A program made the position numbers and the translations under genes. From contig VMFH01000010.1 of assembly GCA_007375925.1 (NCBI GenBank), positions 1 to 19,101 of the forward strand: DNA of 19,101 nucleotides, written 5' to 3'. Source of the DNA: Parcubacteria group bacterium Gr01-1014_72. GTDB taxonomy: Bacteria > Patescibacteriota > Minisyncoccia > Phycocordibacterales > VMFH01. Positions 7,079 to 14,989 of this stretch are shown here, in pieces; positions within the stretch are counted from its first letter, which is position 1; each line of letters starts with the position of its first letter. Below the pieces are notes generated by a model. It was not told the DNA's origin. It saw nothing but the letters and a program-made list of their open reading frames with translations, and did no database searches.

Positions 7079-9013
7079 ATGAAAGATCTCGGCGGGAAGG
7101 ACAGCGGCATTGAGCGTCTCAACAAATCTCTCTACTCGCGAAAGCCTCGCCGGGAGAGTGTTCGCGTCCGTCCGGTGTTTGAGCCGAAGGAGAAGGCGGT
7201 GGAAGAGACGTGGGGCACTCACGACCTCCCCGTGGGGGAGGATCGCCCTCTGGAGGAAGAAGGCATGAGCATCGCCAAGAAGGTTCTTCTCTTTTCATCA
7301 ATTTTTTTCCTCGGGGCGCTCGGCGTCGCGGCGTTTGTTTTTTTCGGCGAGGGGAACATCGTTTCGGCGGACAACGTGAACATTTCCATCTTCGGCCCGC
7401 TCGCGGTCGCCGGCGGGGAAGAAATGTCGCTTGAAGTTTCTGTTGAGAACAATAATAATACGATGCTTGAAGACGCCGACCTCATCATTGCGTACCCGTC
7501 GGGAGCGCGGCGGGAGACCAACCTCAACACGGAACTCCGGCGCGAGCGGATAGCAATCGGCAACATTCCGCCGGGTGGCTCCGATATCAGAAAGGTCCGC
7601 GCCATTCTTTTTGGGGAGGAGGGAGGTGTGCAGACGGTAACCTTTACCGTTGAGTATCGTGTCAAGGGCTCTCGCGCCATTTTTGAAAAGCAGAAATCGT
7701 ATGACATCACCATCAGTTCTTCGCCCGTTTCCCTCCTCATCCGGTCGCGGAAGGAAGCCAACAATGAACAGGAAATTCTGTTTGAAATCGTTGCGACGTC
7801 AAACTCAAATACGACGCTCACCGACCTCCTGCTTCGCGCCGAGTACCCGTTTGGGTTTGAGTTTACGCGCGCGACGCCGCGCACCTCGCTCGGGACTACC
7901 CTCTGGGATCTCGGAGACCTCGCGGTAGAGGGGAAGCGCACCGTTACCATCGCGGGGAAGCTCCGCGGGGAGGAGGGGGAGGAGCGGGTATTCAAATTTT
8001 TTATCGGCAGGAAGGATCCGGCGCGCGAGCATGAGATTGGCACAACGTACACCGCAAACCTGCAGACCATCACGATGCGCAAACCTTTCATCGCGCTCAC
8101 CCTCGCGCTTGACGGGGATACCGCCAAGGAGTACGTCGCTCGCCTCGGGCGCCCGATTCGCGCCGACATCGTCTGGACGAACAATATCGCGGCGCCGATT
8201 CTGGACGGCGTGATTGAGGTGAAGCTCTCGGGCGATGCGCTCAATCGTTTCTCCGTCTCAAGCGACAAGGGATTCTTCCGCTCACTTGACAATACGATTC
8301 TGTGGGACCGTTCGCGTGTCGCCGAGCTCTCACTTTTGAATCCCGGCGAGAGCGGACGGGTGAGCTTCAGTTTCGCCTCGCTTGAGGCGGGACCCTCCTC
8401 GTCAATGAAGAATCCGGAGATTCAGATTGCCGTTTCGGTCCGCGCCCGCCAGACGGTTCTTGACACGGTTACGGAAGAAGTCTCGTCCTTACTTCCCCGC
8501 ACCGTCAAGTTCTCATCCGCCCTGTCCTTAAGCGCGATGCTTCTGCGCTTAAGTGGGCCGTTCCAAAATAGTGGCCCCGTGCCGCCCGTCGCCGAAACTG
8601 AAACCACCTACACGGTGGCGTGGGCGCTCACGAATGCCGTCAATGATGTGTCGGGAGTGAAGGTGTCGTCGGCGCTGCCCCCGTACGCGCGCTTCGTTGG
8701 CCCCGTCTCTCCCGCGGGGGAGAAAGTGTCGTACAACCCGGTCGGGGGCGAGATTGTGTGGGATGCCGGGCGGATTCCGGCGTACGCGGGGTTCTCTTCG
8801 CCGCCGCGCGAAGTATTTTTCCAAATTGCGGTAACACCGAGCATTACGCAGATAGGGTCGGCTCCCGCGCTCTCCTCGGAAATTGTTGTTATCGGCGAAG
8901 ATGATTTTACCGGCGCGTCGGTCGCCGCGTCACGCCCCGCTCTTACGACACACCTCTCAACCAGCGACCCTGCGATGGTCGGCGGGCATGAAGTGGTGGT
9001 GGGAAAGAAGTAG
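7079..9013 (+). CDS. Membrane-anchored protein with extracytoplasmic beta-sandwich repeats
   Basis: I do not recognise a named family member. The 644-residue protein has a charged cytoplasmic N-terminal part of about 65 residues, one membrane segment at about 69-89 (VLLFSSIFFLGALGVAAFVF) and a long exported region without further membrane spans. The exported part is rich in beta-strand patterns of the DUF11/Ig-like kind: repeated segments such as VSVENNNNTMLEDADLIIAY, ATSNSNTTLTDLLLRAEYP and ALTNAVNDVSGVKVSSALPP, each followed by a GxIPxGxS-like or W-D-xG-xI/L turn. About four or five such modules seem present. There are no cysteines apparent and no enzyme motif. Such proteins plausibly act on the cell surface, in adhesion or envelope structure; this is inference. 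It follows recO closely but has its own -10. Confidence 0.75.
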   Translation: MKDLGGKDSGIERLNKSLYSRKPRRESVRVRPVFEPKEKAVEETWGTHDLPVGEDRPLEEEGMSIAKKVLLFSSIFFLGALGVAAFVFFGEGNIVSADNVNISIFGPLAVAGGEEMSLEVSVENNNNTMLEDADLIIAYPSGARRETNLNTELRRERIAIGNIPPGGSDIRKVRAILFGEEGGVQTVTFTVEYRVKGSRAIFEKQKSYDITISSSPVSLLIRSRKEANNEQEILFEIVATSNSNTTLTDLLLRAEYPFGFEFTRATPRTSLGTTLWDLGDLAVEGKRTVTIAGKLRGEEGEERVFKFFIGRKDPAREHEIGTTYTANLQTITMRKPFIALTLALDGDTAKEYVARLGRPIRADIVWTNNIAAPILDGVIEVKLSGDALNRFSVSSDKGFFRSLDNTILWDRSRVAELSLLNPGESGRVSFSFASLEAGPSSSMKNPEIQIAVSVRARQTVLDTVTEEVSSLLPRTVKFSSALSLSAMLLRLSGPFQNSGPVPPVAETETTYTVAWALTNAVNDVSGVKVSSALPPYARFVGPVSPAGEKVSYNPVGGEIVWDAGRIPAYAGFSSPPREVFFQIAVTPSITQIGSAPALSSEIVVIGEDDFTGASVAASRPALTTHLSTSDPAMVGGHEVVVGKK

Positions 9014-9047
9014 AACATAAAACATGAAGCATGGAACATGAAACATT
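9014..9047. repeat. CATGAARCATGGAACATG repeat at the 5' end of glyS
   Basis: AACATAAAACATGAAGCATG then GAACATGAAACATT, degenerate 9-10-base units. It supplies the first codons of the glyS frame. CATGAAGCATGGAACATG (here at 9023-9040) recurs exactly inside tatD at 15356-15373, and an inverted degenerate copy lies in the 3' part of glyS. Confidence 0.75.
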
Positions 9048-10152
9048 AAGAGGAATACTGATTGCATTTTGTATACGTAAAGTATGGGAAGCAAGCGGGC
9101 ATGTTGGCGGTTTTTCTGACCCGCTCGTTGTATGTAACTCTTGCCATACCAAACAAAGAGCTGACCATCTTCTTGAGTCTATCGGAGCTAGTGCCGATGA
9201 GAGAATGACGGAAGTAAAGATTAACGAGCTTTTTGACGCGAACAGAAAGAAGCTTATATGCCCAACATGCGGCAAAAAAGATTTTGGGCGTGTTAGGGCG
9301 AAAAATCTTCTCGCAACCTCCACTCTTGGTGTTTTTGAAGGAGATGACCAAGAGGTATATTTGCGTGCCGAAACGGCACAGGGGATTTATATAAATTTTA
9401 AGAATGTTTTGGAAACAGGAGTCTATTCTATGCCTTTTGGCATCGCGCAAATCGGCAAGGTCTTTCGCAATGAAATCAGCCCCCGGCAATTTCTTTTTAG
9501 GATGCGAGAGTTTGAACAAATGGAAATGCAGTATTTTGTCTCACCGCAAGACGCTCCTGCGGCGTATACGCGTTGGAAACAGCAACGATTTGAGTATTAT
9601 GCGACTCTTGGTATAAGAAAAGACAAATTACGCCTCAAACAGCACGAGAACTTGGTGTTCTATGCCAAAGATGCATGGGATATTCAGTACGAGTTTCCAT
9701 TCGGTTGGAACGAACTTGAGGGACTTCATTACCGAGGAGATTATGATCTTTCTCAGCATCAGAAATTTTCGGGTGCGGATGCGAGTGTGTATGACGACGA
9801 AACAAAAAAGCATTATATTCCACATGTTGTAGAGACTTCGGTTGGCGTTGAAAGGACTATGCTGATGATTCTGTGCGATGCGTATGATGAAGATGAAATG
9901 AATGGAGAAAAACGAGTGGTACTCCGTTTCCATCCTCGCATGGCTCCTGTCAAAGTCGCCGTCTTCCCGCTCCTCAAAAACAAGCCGCAATTGGTGGACA
10001 AAGCGCGCGAAGTGTATCAACTCTTACGTTCCACGCTTCATGTTTCAGGTTCCATGATTGCATGGGACGACAACGGCAACATCGGCAAGCGCTACCGCCG
10101 TCAGGACGAAATCGGCACGCAGAGACCTATTCCTATATTCCCCAGAATATAG
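9031..10152 (+). CDS. glyS: Glycyl-tRNA synthetase, shortened at both ends (possible pseudogene)
   Basis: Alpha2-type class II GlyRS (the single-chain kind also named glyQS). Residues from VWEASGHVGGFSDPL onward match the family: CNSC...CPTC zinc-like cysteines, LRAETAQGIYINF, GKVFRNEISPRQFLFRMREFEQMEMQ (motif 2), ETSVGVERTMLMILCDAY (motif 3), and the start of the anticodon-binding domain up to GKRYRRQDEIGT. But the protein is 373 residues instead of about 450-460: about 80 N-terminal residues, which include class II motif 1, are replaced by repeat-encoded codons, and about 50 C-terminal residues after DEIGT are replaced by QRPIPIFPRI, encoded by a palindrome. No missing part is found in another frame. 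The middle of the gene is also AT-richer than its neighbours. Either a degraded copy or an assembly join at repeats; a working enzyme seems unlikely without motif 1. Confidence 0.85.
   Translation: MEHETLRGILIAFCIRKVWEASGHVGGFSDPLVVCNSCHTKQRADHLLESIGASADERMTEVKINELFDANRKKLICPTCGKKDFGRVRAKNLLATSTLGVFEGDDQEVYLRAETAQGIYINFKNVLETGVYSMPFGIAQIGKVFRNEISPRQFLFRMREFEQMEMQYFVSPQDAPAAYTRWKQQRFEYYATLGIRKDKLRLKQHENLVFYAKDAWDIQYEFPFGWNELEGLHYRGDYDLSQHQKFSGADASVYDDETKKHYIPHVVETSVGVERTMLMILCDAYDEDEMNGEKRVVLRFHPRMAPVKVAVFPLLKNKPQLVDKAREVYQLLRSTLHVSGSMIAWDDNGNIGKRYRRQDEIGTQRPIPIFPRI
10029..10056 (-). repeat. Inverted CATGGAAC-type repeat inside glyS
   Basis: On the minus strand this reads CATGGAACCTGAAACATGAA then GCGTGGAA, a diverged copy of the repeat at 9014-9047. 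In the glyS frame it gives RSTLHVSGSM just before the conserved DDxGxIGKRYRRQDEIGT segment, and appears to add a few residues relative to the family. Confidence 0.5.
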
Positions 10153-10177
10153 GAATAGATGTGCCGAGTCGTTTTTT
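10113..10177 (+). terminator. Long hairpin and T-run over the glyS 3' end
   Basis: A perfect 14-base inverted repeat (10127-10140 and 10145-10158, loop CCCA) inside an outer CGGCAC/GTGCCG pair (10113-10118 and 10161-10166), followed five bases later by six T (10172-10177). The glyS stop codon at 10150-10152 lies inside the right arm. Acts plausibly as an intrinsic terminator. Confidence 0.65.
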
Positions 10178-10194
10178 AGCCGCGTAGCGGAAAC

Positions 10195-10214
10195 CGCGGG
10201 GGCTTGCCCCCGCG
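10195..10214. other. GC-rich hairpin in glyS-M16 spacer
   Basis: CGCGGGGGC-TT-GCCCCCGCG, nine pairs, preceded by a small CCGC-GTA-GCGG hairpin. No T-run follows. It may be a backup terminator or another palindromic spacer element. Confidence 0.5.
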
Positions 10215-10274
10215 TAGTTCATGTATGCAGCATAAGTGTCTTCCGACGCCCATTTTTTTATTTCATAACGGCTG

Positions 10275-10283
10275 TGATACACT
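10275..10283 (+). promoter_or_regulatory. Extended -10 promoter of the M16 peptidase gene
   Basis: TGATACACT fits TGnTAnnnT and ends six bases before ATG 10290; a leaderless mRNA is predicted. No Shine-Dalgarno site is present. Confidence 0.65.
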
Positions 10284-10289
10284 GACAAA

Positions 10290-11558
10290 ATGAACTTTTC
10301 CAGAACGGTTTTGCCGAACGGCCTCCGGCTCATCACCGTGCCGATGAAGGACAATCCGACGGCGACGGTTCTTGTGATGGTTGAGGCGGGGTCAAAGTAT
10401 GAGTTGAAAGAGCAGAGCGGGCTTTCGCATTTTCTGGAGCACATGTGTTTCAAGGGGACGGTGAGGCGGCCGAAGGCAATTGACATCTCGCGGGAGCTTG
10501 ACGGTATCGGCGCGGAGTACAACGCCTTCACCGGACATGAATACACCGGCTATTACGCGAAGGCGGATGTGAAGCATTTCAGAGCGGTGCTTGACGTTGT
10601 TTCCGACATCTACCTCAATTCCACGCTCCCCTCCGCGGAAATGGAGAAGGAAAAAGGGGTCATCGTGGAGGAGATCAACATGTACCGCGACCTCCCGCAT
10701 CGGCACGTACAGGATTTATTTCTGGAACTTCTGTATGGCGACCAGCCGGCGGGGCGGAGTATTTTGGGCACGAAAGAGACGGTGATGAGCTTTACGCGCG
10801 AGGATTTCGCGAAGTATCGCGGGAGGCAGTACATCGCGGGGGCGACGAGCGTTGTTGTTGCGGGAGGCGTCTCGGAGACGACTGTGAAGCAGGCGGTTGT
10901 GGAGGCATTTAAGGGTGCGCCTGTGGGGGAGAAGGGTGAAAAGGAAAAGACGCGCGAGGAGCAGGCGACGCCCGCCGTGCAGATTGAGGAGCGGCAGACT
11001 GATCAGACGCACCTCGTGCTCGGTGTGCGGACGACTGATGCATACCACCATGACAATCCCGTCTTCGCGGTTCTGACCGGTGTGCTTTCAGGGGGGATGA
11101 GCTCGCGCCTTTTTCAGAAACTTCGCGAGGAGATGGGCGTGTGCTACTACGTCCGCGCCGAGCACGACACCTATACCGACCACGGCTATCTCTCCATTTC
11201 TGTCGGGAGCGACCGGAAGCGCGTGCCGGAGGTCGTCGGCGTGCTCATTGAGGAGCTCCGGCGGCTCAAGGACGAACCTGTCGGCGAAGCGGAGCTTCAG
11301 AAGGTGAAAGACCACCTGTTGGGGAGTATGTTTCTCTCGCTTGAAACATCGGACGCGCTCACCAATTTTTACGCCGCGCAGGAAGTTTTGCGCAAGCCAC
11401 TGGAGAAACCTGATGAAAGGGGTGCGAAGGTGTTGGCGGTTTCTTCCGCGGAGGTACAGCGTGTCGCCAACGAGTTTTTGAAGAGCGACTCGCTCAACCT
11501 CGCGCTCGTGGGGCAGGGAGCGAACAGCACCGAACTTATACGACTCCTCTCCCTTTAG
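10290..11558 (+). CDS. M16-family zinc metallopeptidase (processing-peptidase-like)
   Basis: A 422-residue single-unit M16 peptidase, the length of the YmxG/PqqL-like and mitochondrial-processing-peptidase beta proteins. The inverted zinc motif HFLEH is at 47-51 and the third ligand glutamate lies in VIVEEINMYRD (127 or 128), about 76 residues later, as in the family. It opens with the usual TVLPNGLRLITVP, and GTVRRPKAIDISRELDGIGA follows the zinc motif. The C-terminal half carries the second M16 fold with the conserved GGMSSRLFQKLREEMGVCYYV segment, whose Arg and Tyr bind substrate in this family. There is no signal peptide, so a cytoplasmic role in degrading peptides is likely. The gene has its own -10 and stands alone. 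Confidence 0.93.
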   Translation: MNFSRTVLPNGLRLITVPMKDNPTATVLVMVEAGSKYELKEQSGLSHFLEHMCFKGTVRRPKAIDISRELDGIGAEYNAFTGHEYTGYYAKADVKHFRAVLDVVSDIYLNSTLPSAEMEKEKGVIVEEINMYRDLPHRHVQDLFLELLYGDQPAGRSILGTKETVMSFTREDFAKYRGRQYIAGATSVVVAGGVSETTVKQAVVEAFKGAPVGEKGEKEKTREEQATPAVQIEERQTDQTHLVLGVRTTDAYHHDNPVFAVLTGVLSGGMSSRLFQKLREEMGVCYYVRAEHDTYTDHGYLSISVGSDRKRVPEVVGVLIEELRRLKDEPVGEAELQKVKDHLLGSMFLSLETSDALTNFYAAQEVLRKPLEKPDERGAKVLAVSSAEVQRVANEFLKSDSLNLALVGQGANSTELIRLLSL

Positions 11559-11605
11559 GTACTCCAAGCCTGTCTATTGAGTGCTCTTCAAAATCTCCCG
11601 AGAAG

Positions 11606-11614
11606 TGCTATGAT
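11606..11614 (+). promoter_or_regulatory. Extended -10 promoter of the AI-2E-family gene
   Basis: TGCTATGAT fits TGnTAnnnT, nine bases before ATG 11624. Predicted leader of about two bases or none. Confidence 0.55.
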
Positions 11615-11623
11615 GGATATACT

Positions 11624-11998
11624 ATGGAAAGCGATGGACACAATACACACCTCTCTATCTCAACAGGCACGCTTCTGCGTGCGGTTTTGGTGCTTCTCCT
11701 TGTATGGTTCTTGTTCGTGATCCGGGACCTCGTGCTCGTCGTGCTCGCGGCAGTCGTCATCGCGTCCGCAATTGAGCCGGCCACCGCGTTGCTCAATCGC
11801 TACCGCGTGCGGCGCCTGCCAGCCGTTCTCCTCGTCTATCTCGTGAGCATCGGCATCCTTGCGGGCCTGTTTTATTTCCTCGTCCCGCCGCTTCTCACCG
11901 ACGCCTCCGATTTTCTCGCCTCCGTGCCGGCGTATTTGGAGCGGCTTCCCGCGTGGAATCCTCTTGAGGGGTCTACGCTCTTCAAGCAAAGCCGGTGA
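11624..11998 (+). CDS. AI-2E-family transporter, N-terminal fragment
   Basis: 124 residues with hydrophobic spans at about 18-36, 37-49 and 66-90, and then LLTDASDFLASVPAYLERLP, typical of the first third of AI-2E/YdiK/PerM-type membrane proteins. The frame stops at TGA 11996-11998, four bases into the next frame, which starts with GTG at 11995 in the -1 frame and continues the same family. Between SVPAYLERLPAWNPLEG here and STIFGG in the next frame, family members carry a further linker of roughly 30-45 residues, so some sequence appears to be deleted as well as the frame changed. The pair may be a broken gene, an assembly error, or two translationally coupled pieces. Confidence 0.75.
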   Translation: MESDGHNTHLSISTGTLLRAVLVLLLVWFLFVIRDLVLVVLAAVVIASAIEPATALLNRYRVRRLPAVLLVYLVSIGILAGLFYFLVPPLLTDASDFLASVPAYLERLPAWNPLEGSTLFKQSR

Positions 11999-12600
11999 GC
12001 ACCATCTTCGGCGGCGTGCTCTCATTCGTGCTCATCATTGTTCTGTCGTTCTACCTCGCGGTGCAGGAGGACGGCGTCACGAATTTTCTCCGGATTGTGG
12101 CGCCGATACAGCACCAACGTTACATCATTGACCTTTGGAAGCGCTCGCAGCGCAAAATCGGACTGTGGCTCCAGGGGCAGCTCCTCCTCGGGCTCATCGT
12201 CGGCATTCTCGTGTACCTCGGCCTCACGGTTCTTGGGATTAAGAACGCCCTCCTCCTCGCCATCCTCGCCGGCTTCTTTGAGATTATTCCTGTGTTTGGT
12301 CCGATTCTCGCCTCCATTCCCGGCATTATTATCGGTTTTGCGGACGGCGGCGTAACGTCGGGCTTTCTCGTCATCGGTCTGTATCTCATTATTCAGCAGT
12401 TTGAGAATCACCTCATCTATCCGCTCGTCGTCCGCAAGGTCGTCGGCGTGTCTCCCATTCTCGTCATTCTCGGGCTTGTGGTCGGTGGGAAGCTTGCCGG
12501 ATTTCTCGGCATCCTTTTGTCCGTGCCGATTGCCGCCGCGCTCATGGAGTACTTCTCTGATGTGCAGCGAAGTAAAACGGTGGCGGAAGATATAGTGTAG
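11995..12600 (+). CDS. AI-2E-family transporter, C-terminal fragment
   Basis: 201 residues matching the conserved C-terminal two-thirds of the family: FGGVLSFVLIIVLSFYLAVQ, DLWKRSQRKIGLWLQGQLLL, FEIIPVFGPILASIPGIIIG and the signature FENHLIYPLVVRKVVGVSP, with about five membrane spans. This family exports or channels small molecules; autoinducer-2 export was shown for one member, and the substrate here is unknown. The frame opens only after TGA at 11965-11967, so its start must lie at or near GTG 11995, overlapping the upstream stop in GTGA. The overlap could allow coupled translation, but family members are one chain, so a frame break is the simpler reading. The stop TAG lies within the first unit of the repeat cluster that follows. 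Confidence 0.8.
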   Translation: MSTIFGGVLSFVLIIVLSFYLAVQEDGVTNFLRIVAPIQHQRYIIDLWKRSQRKIGLWLQGQLLLGLIVGILVYLGLTVLGIKNALLLAILAGFFEIIPVFGPILASIPGIIIGFADGGVTSGFLVIGLYLIIQQFENHLIYPLVVRKVVGVSPILVILGLVVGGKLAGFLGILLSVPIAAALMEYFSDVQRSKTVAEDIV

Positions 12601-12730
12601 CGATACGAATCTACGAATATACCAATGATACGAATGGTGTAGCGATACTAATATACAAATTATACCAATGATACGAATGGGACTTTCATATTCGTATCAT
12701 TCGCACCCATTCGTATATTTGCATCGTGTA
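12595..12730. repeat. GATACGAAT-family repeat cluster before metG
   Basis: Two direct units, each starting GTGTAGCGATAC and ending CCAATGATACGAATGG (about 12595-12637 and 12638-12680), are followed by an inverted unit at 12687-12730 whose reverse complement is nearly identical to the copy inside ileS at 3489-3530. The cluster fills the whole AI-2E to metG spacer and could fold into a long hairpin. Confidence 0.85.
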
Positions 12731-12735
12731 CTTTC

Positions 12736-14190
12736 ATGCCGAAACCTCTCTACATCACGACGACGCTGCCGTATGTGAATGCCGATCCGCACATCGGGTT
12801 TGCGGCGGAGATTGTCGCGGCGGATATATATGCCCGGCACGCACGGCTTCTCGGCAGGGAAGTTTTTTTCAATACCGGCACGGACGAGCACGGGCAGAAG
12901 ATTTATGAGGCAGCGAAGAAGGAGGGTAAAGAAGTGCAGGAGTATGTGGATGAATACGCGGAGAAATTCAAAGATCTCAAGAGCGCTCTTGGACTCTCGG
13001 ATGACATTAATTTTATCCGAACGACTGATTCGCACCATATCGCGGCCGCCGAGGAGTTCTGGCGGCGGTGCGACAAGGCGGGTTACATCTACAAAAAGAA
13101 TTACAAGGTTAAGTACTGCGTCGGGTGCGAGCTTGAAAAAACGGACTCCGAACTCGCGGACGGGAAGTGCTCCGTTCATCCGAACCTCTCCATAGAAGAG
13201 ATTGATGAGGAAAATTATTTTTTCAAATTTTCGGCGTTTCAGGAAAAATTACTTGCGTTGTACAAGGAGCGACCTGATTTCGTTATCCCCGATTTCCGGT
13301 TCAATGAGATAAAGGCGTTCGTTGCGCGCGGGCTCCAGGATTTCAGCATCTCCCGCCTCGCCGCGAAGATGCCGTGGGGCGTTCCTGTACCGAGCGACCC
13401 CGCGCACGTTATGTACGTTTGGTTTGAGGCATTCATCAATTACATTTCAGCAATCGGTTGGCCGACAGATGAGACGAAGTTTCAGAAGTGGTGGGTGGAG
13501 AGTGAGGGAGTCGTGCAGTTTGCCGGTAAAGACCAGGTGCGCCAGCAGGCGGCAATGTGGCAGGCAATGCTTATGGCAGTGGGGCTCCCACCCTCGCGGC
13601 AAATCGTCATTCATGGGTTTATCACAAGCGGCGGGCAGAAGATGAGCAAATCTTTCGGAAACGTCATCAACCCCCACGACCTTGTCCGCGAATATGGTAC
13701 GGACGCGGTCCGCTATTTTCTCTTGCGGGAAGTGAATCCGTTTGAAGACAGTCCGGTAACGCTAGAGCGCATTAAGGAATCTTACAACAGCGGTCTTGCA
13801 AACGGGTTGGGGAATCTTGCTGCACGTATTTTACAAATGTCGAGCCAGTATCTTAGTGAACCTCTTAATCTTTCGGACCAAGAAATTATGACCAACTTAT
13901 CAGGGACGGGGAAAGTTATATTTCAACGATTGGATACTTATGAGTGTAATCGCGCTATGGATGCCCTGTGGTCTTGGATCCAAGATTTGGACGTCTTAAT
14001 TCAAGAGCAAAAACCGTTTGAGGTTGTAAAGATAAACAAGACAGCTGCACAAAAACAATTAACTTATATGATAAAAAACTTAGCTGAAATTGCTTTACTA
14101 CTTGAGCCGTTTATGCCTGAAACGAGCAAGAAAATCAAGGTGGCAATTAAGGAAAATAAAAAACCAGAAACTCTTTTTCCGAGAAAATAA
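12736..14190 (+). CDS. metG: Methionyl-tRNA synthetase
   Basis: Charges initiator and elongator tRNA-Met. 484 residues: a class I catalytic domain, a knuckle with Cys128, Cys131, Cys145 and His148 as probable zinc ligands, KMSKS at 302-306 (GGQKMSKSFGN), then an anticodon-binding helical domain. The HIGH motif reads HIGF (19-22), so its last histidine is replaced by phenylalanine. There is no C-terminal tRNA-binding (EMAP-like) domain, as in short MetRS forms. From about 13770 the DNA becomes clearly AT-richer than the first two-thirds of the gene, although the reading frame and the family pattern continue. The start ATG follows the repeat cluster with no Shine-Dalgarno site; TATATT at 12713-12718 is a possible -10. 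The next gene begins 11 bases after the stop. Confidence 0.95.
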   Translation: MPKPLYITTTLPYVNADPHIGFAAEIVAADIYARHARLLGREVFFNTGTDEHGQKIYEAAKKEGKEVQEYVDEYAEKFKDLKSALGLSDDINFIRTTDSHHIAAAEEFWRRCDKAGYIYKKNYKVKYCVGCELEKTDSELADGKCSVHPNLSIEEIDEENYFFKFSAFQEKLLALYKERPDFVIPDFRFNEIKAFVARGLQDFSISRLAAKMPWGVPVPSDPAHVMYVWFEAFINYISAIGWPTDETKFQKWWVESEGVVQFAGKDQVRQQAAMWQAMLMAVGLPPSRQIVIHGFITSGGQKMSKSFGNVINPHDLVREYGTDAVRYFLLREVNPFEDSPVTLERIKESYNSGLANGLGNLAARILQMSSQYLSEPLNLSDQEIMTNLSGTGKVIFQRLDTYECNRAMDALWSWIQDLDVLIQEQKPFEVVKINKTAAQKQLTYMIKNLAEIALLLEPFMPETSKKIKVAIKENKKPETLFPRK

Positions 14191-14201
14191 GTCCCTCATG
14201 T

Positions 14202-14882
14202 ATGAGTGAAAAATTGAGCCAATTGGTTCGGCACTTGGTGGAGACGTATCATCCGAAAGCAATCATCTTGCATGGTTCACGCGCTCGCGGTACGGAGCGT
14301 CCTCATAGCGATTGGGACTTCATGCTTTTGTCTGATGTACCCATACACGTTGAGACGGTGAGAAATTCGATTCTTGATGAAAACGTTGAGGTAAAAGTCT
14401 TTTTACTTCCGGTTGAGAAAATTATCAAAACATTCGGTGAGAAGTTGCGCGGCGGTAAAGCTGTGTATGACCCAGAGGGCATAGCCGCAGAGTTGTTACG
14501 GCAGGCAGAACCCCTGTATGAGGCACCCCTCAACCTCTCTTCCGCACAGAGGCGGGCGCAAATTCTTCACATCCAAGGGCGATTATATGGGATGAAGGAA
14601 ACGATCGAGAATGCCGAACTGTTTTTTGATTATCTTGGAGATTTTTATAAATACGCAATGAATTTATGGTTTGAGACCCTGCACAATATGCGCCCCTTGC
14701 CTCCCACCGAGGCTCTGCCTTATATCCACGCCCGCGACCCCAAATATTATGGGTTGTTGCGCATTCTTTCCTCGGCGGTTTCCAATAGAGAAAAACTGGA
14801 TGCGGCGGAGAAGATATACAATCGTCTTGCTGGGAAGGTAGCAGGGGAAGGTGTGTTGCTTGGGGAACCCAACTCCGAGTAA
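14202..14882 (+). CDS. Nucleotidyltransferase-domain protein with helical C-terminal region
   Basis: 226 residues. The N-terminal part is a polymerase-beta-like minimal nucleotidyltransferase: HGSRARGTERPHSDWD at 24-39 gives the GSxAxG loop and the metal-binding DxD (D37, D39), and Glu63 could be the third acidic residue. The C-terminal 110 or so residues are helical, with a HEPN-like appearance (Arg/His-rich start, then long amphipathic helices), but I see no clear RxxxxxH RNase motif. MNT-HEPN pairs act as toxin-antitoxin modules in which the transferase modifies the toxin; a single chain holding both could instead modify a nucleotide or aminoglycoside-like substrate. The gene starts 11 bases after metG and is probably co-transcribed with it. 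Function is open. Confidence 0.75.
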   Translation: MSEKLSQLVRHLVETYHPKAIILHGSRARGTERPHSDWDFMLLSDVPIHVETVRNSILDENVEVKVFLLPVEKIIKTFGEKLRGGKAVYDPEGIAAELLRQAEPLYEAPLNLSSAQRRAQILHIQGRLYGMKETIENAELFFDYLGDFYKYAMNLWFETLHNMRPLPPTEALPYIHARDPKYYGLLRILSSAVSNREKLDAAEKIYNRLAGKVAGEGVLLGEPNSE

Positions 14883-14989
14883 AACGTTCCCAGATGTGTG
14901 TGAGTGATAGCCAGTTTTACAGAACTGCGTTTTTCCCGTTTTTCTTAAGTCTTTATGCTACATTTACTATACCATAAACGCTACACGCT

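Noticed and set aside
7219..8292. Long minus-strand open frame (357 codons) opposite the membrane-anchored protein
   Set aside because: It is the Arg/Ser-rich antisense shadow of a GC-rich gene; the plus-strand frame has a membrane segment, beta-repeat pattern and a promoter.
9014..9120. Missing GlyRS N terminus might be hidden in another frame upstream
   Set aside because: Only 17 bases separate the previous gene's stop from the glyS ATG, and the upstream DNA codes for the membrane-anchored protein; no motif 1 segment is present.
10153..10289. Missing GlyRS C terminus might continue after a frameshift
   Set aside because: All three frames after DEIGT run into the palindrome and GC-rich hairpins; no residues like the usual TVRDRDT segment were found.
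12595..12730. Clustered short repeats that might be a CRISPR array
   Set aside because: Units are degenerate, directly adjacent and partly inverted, with no regular unique spacers and no cas genes nearby.
14883..14989. Possible tRNA or small RNA gene in the spacer before tatD
   Set aside because: No cloverleaf, T-loop GTTCGA-type box or stable stem was found; only TA-rich possible promoter boxes.
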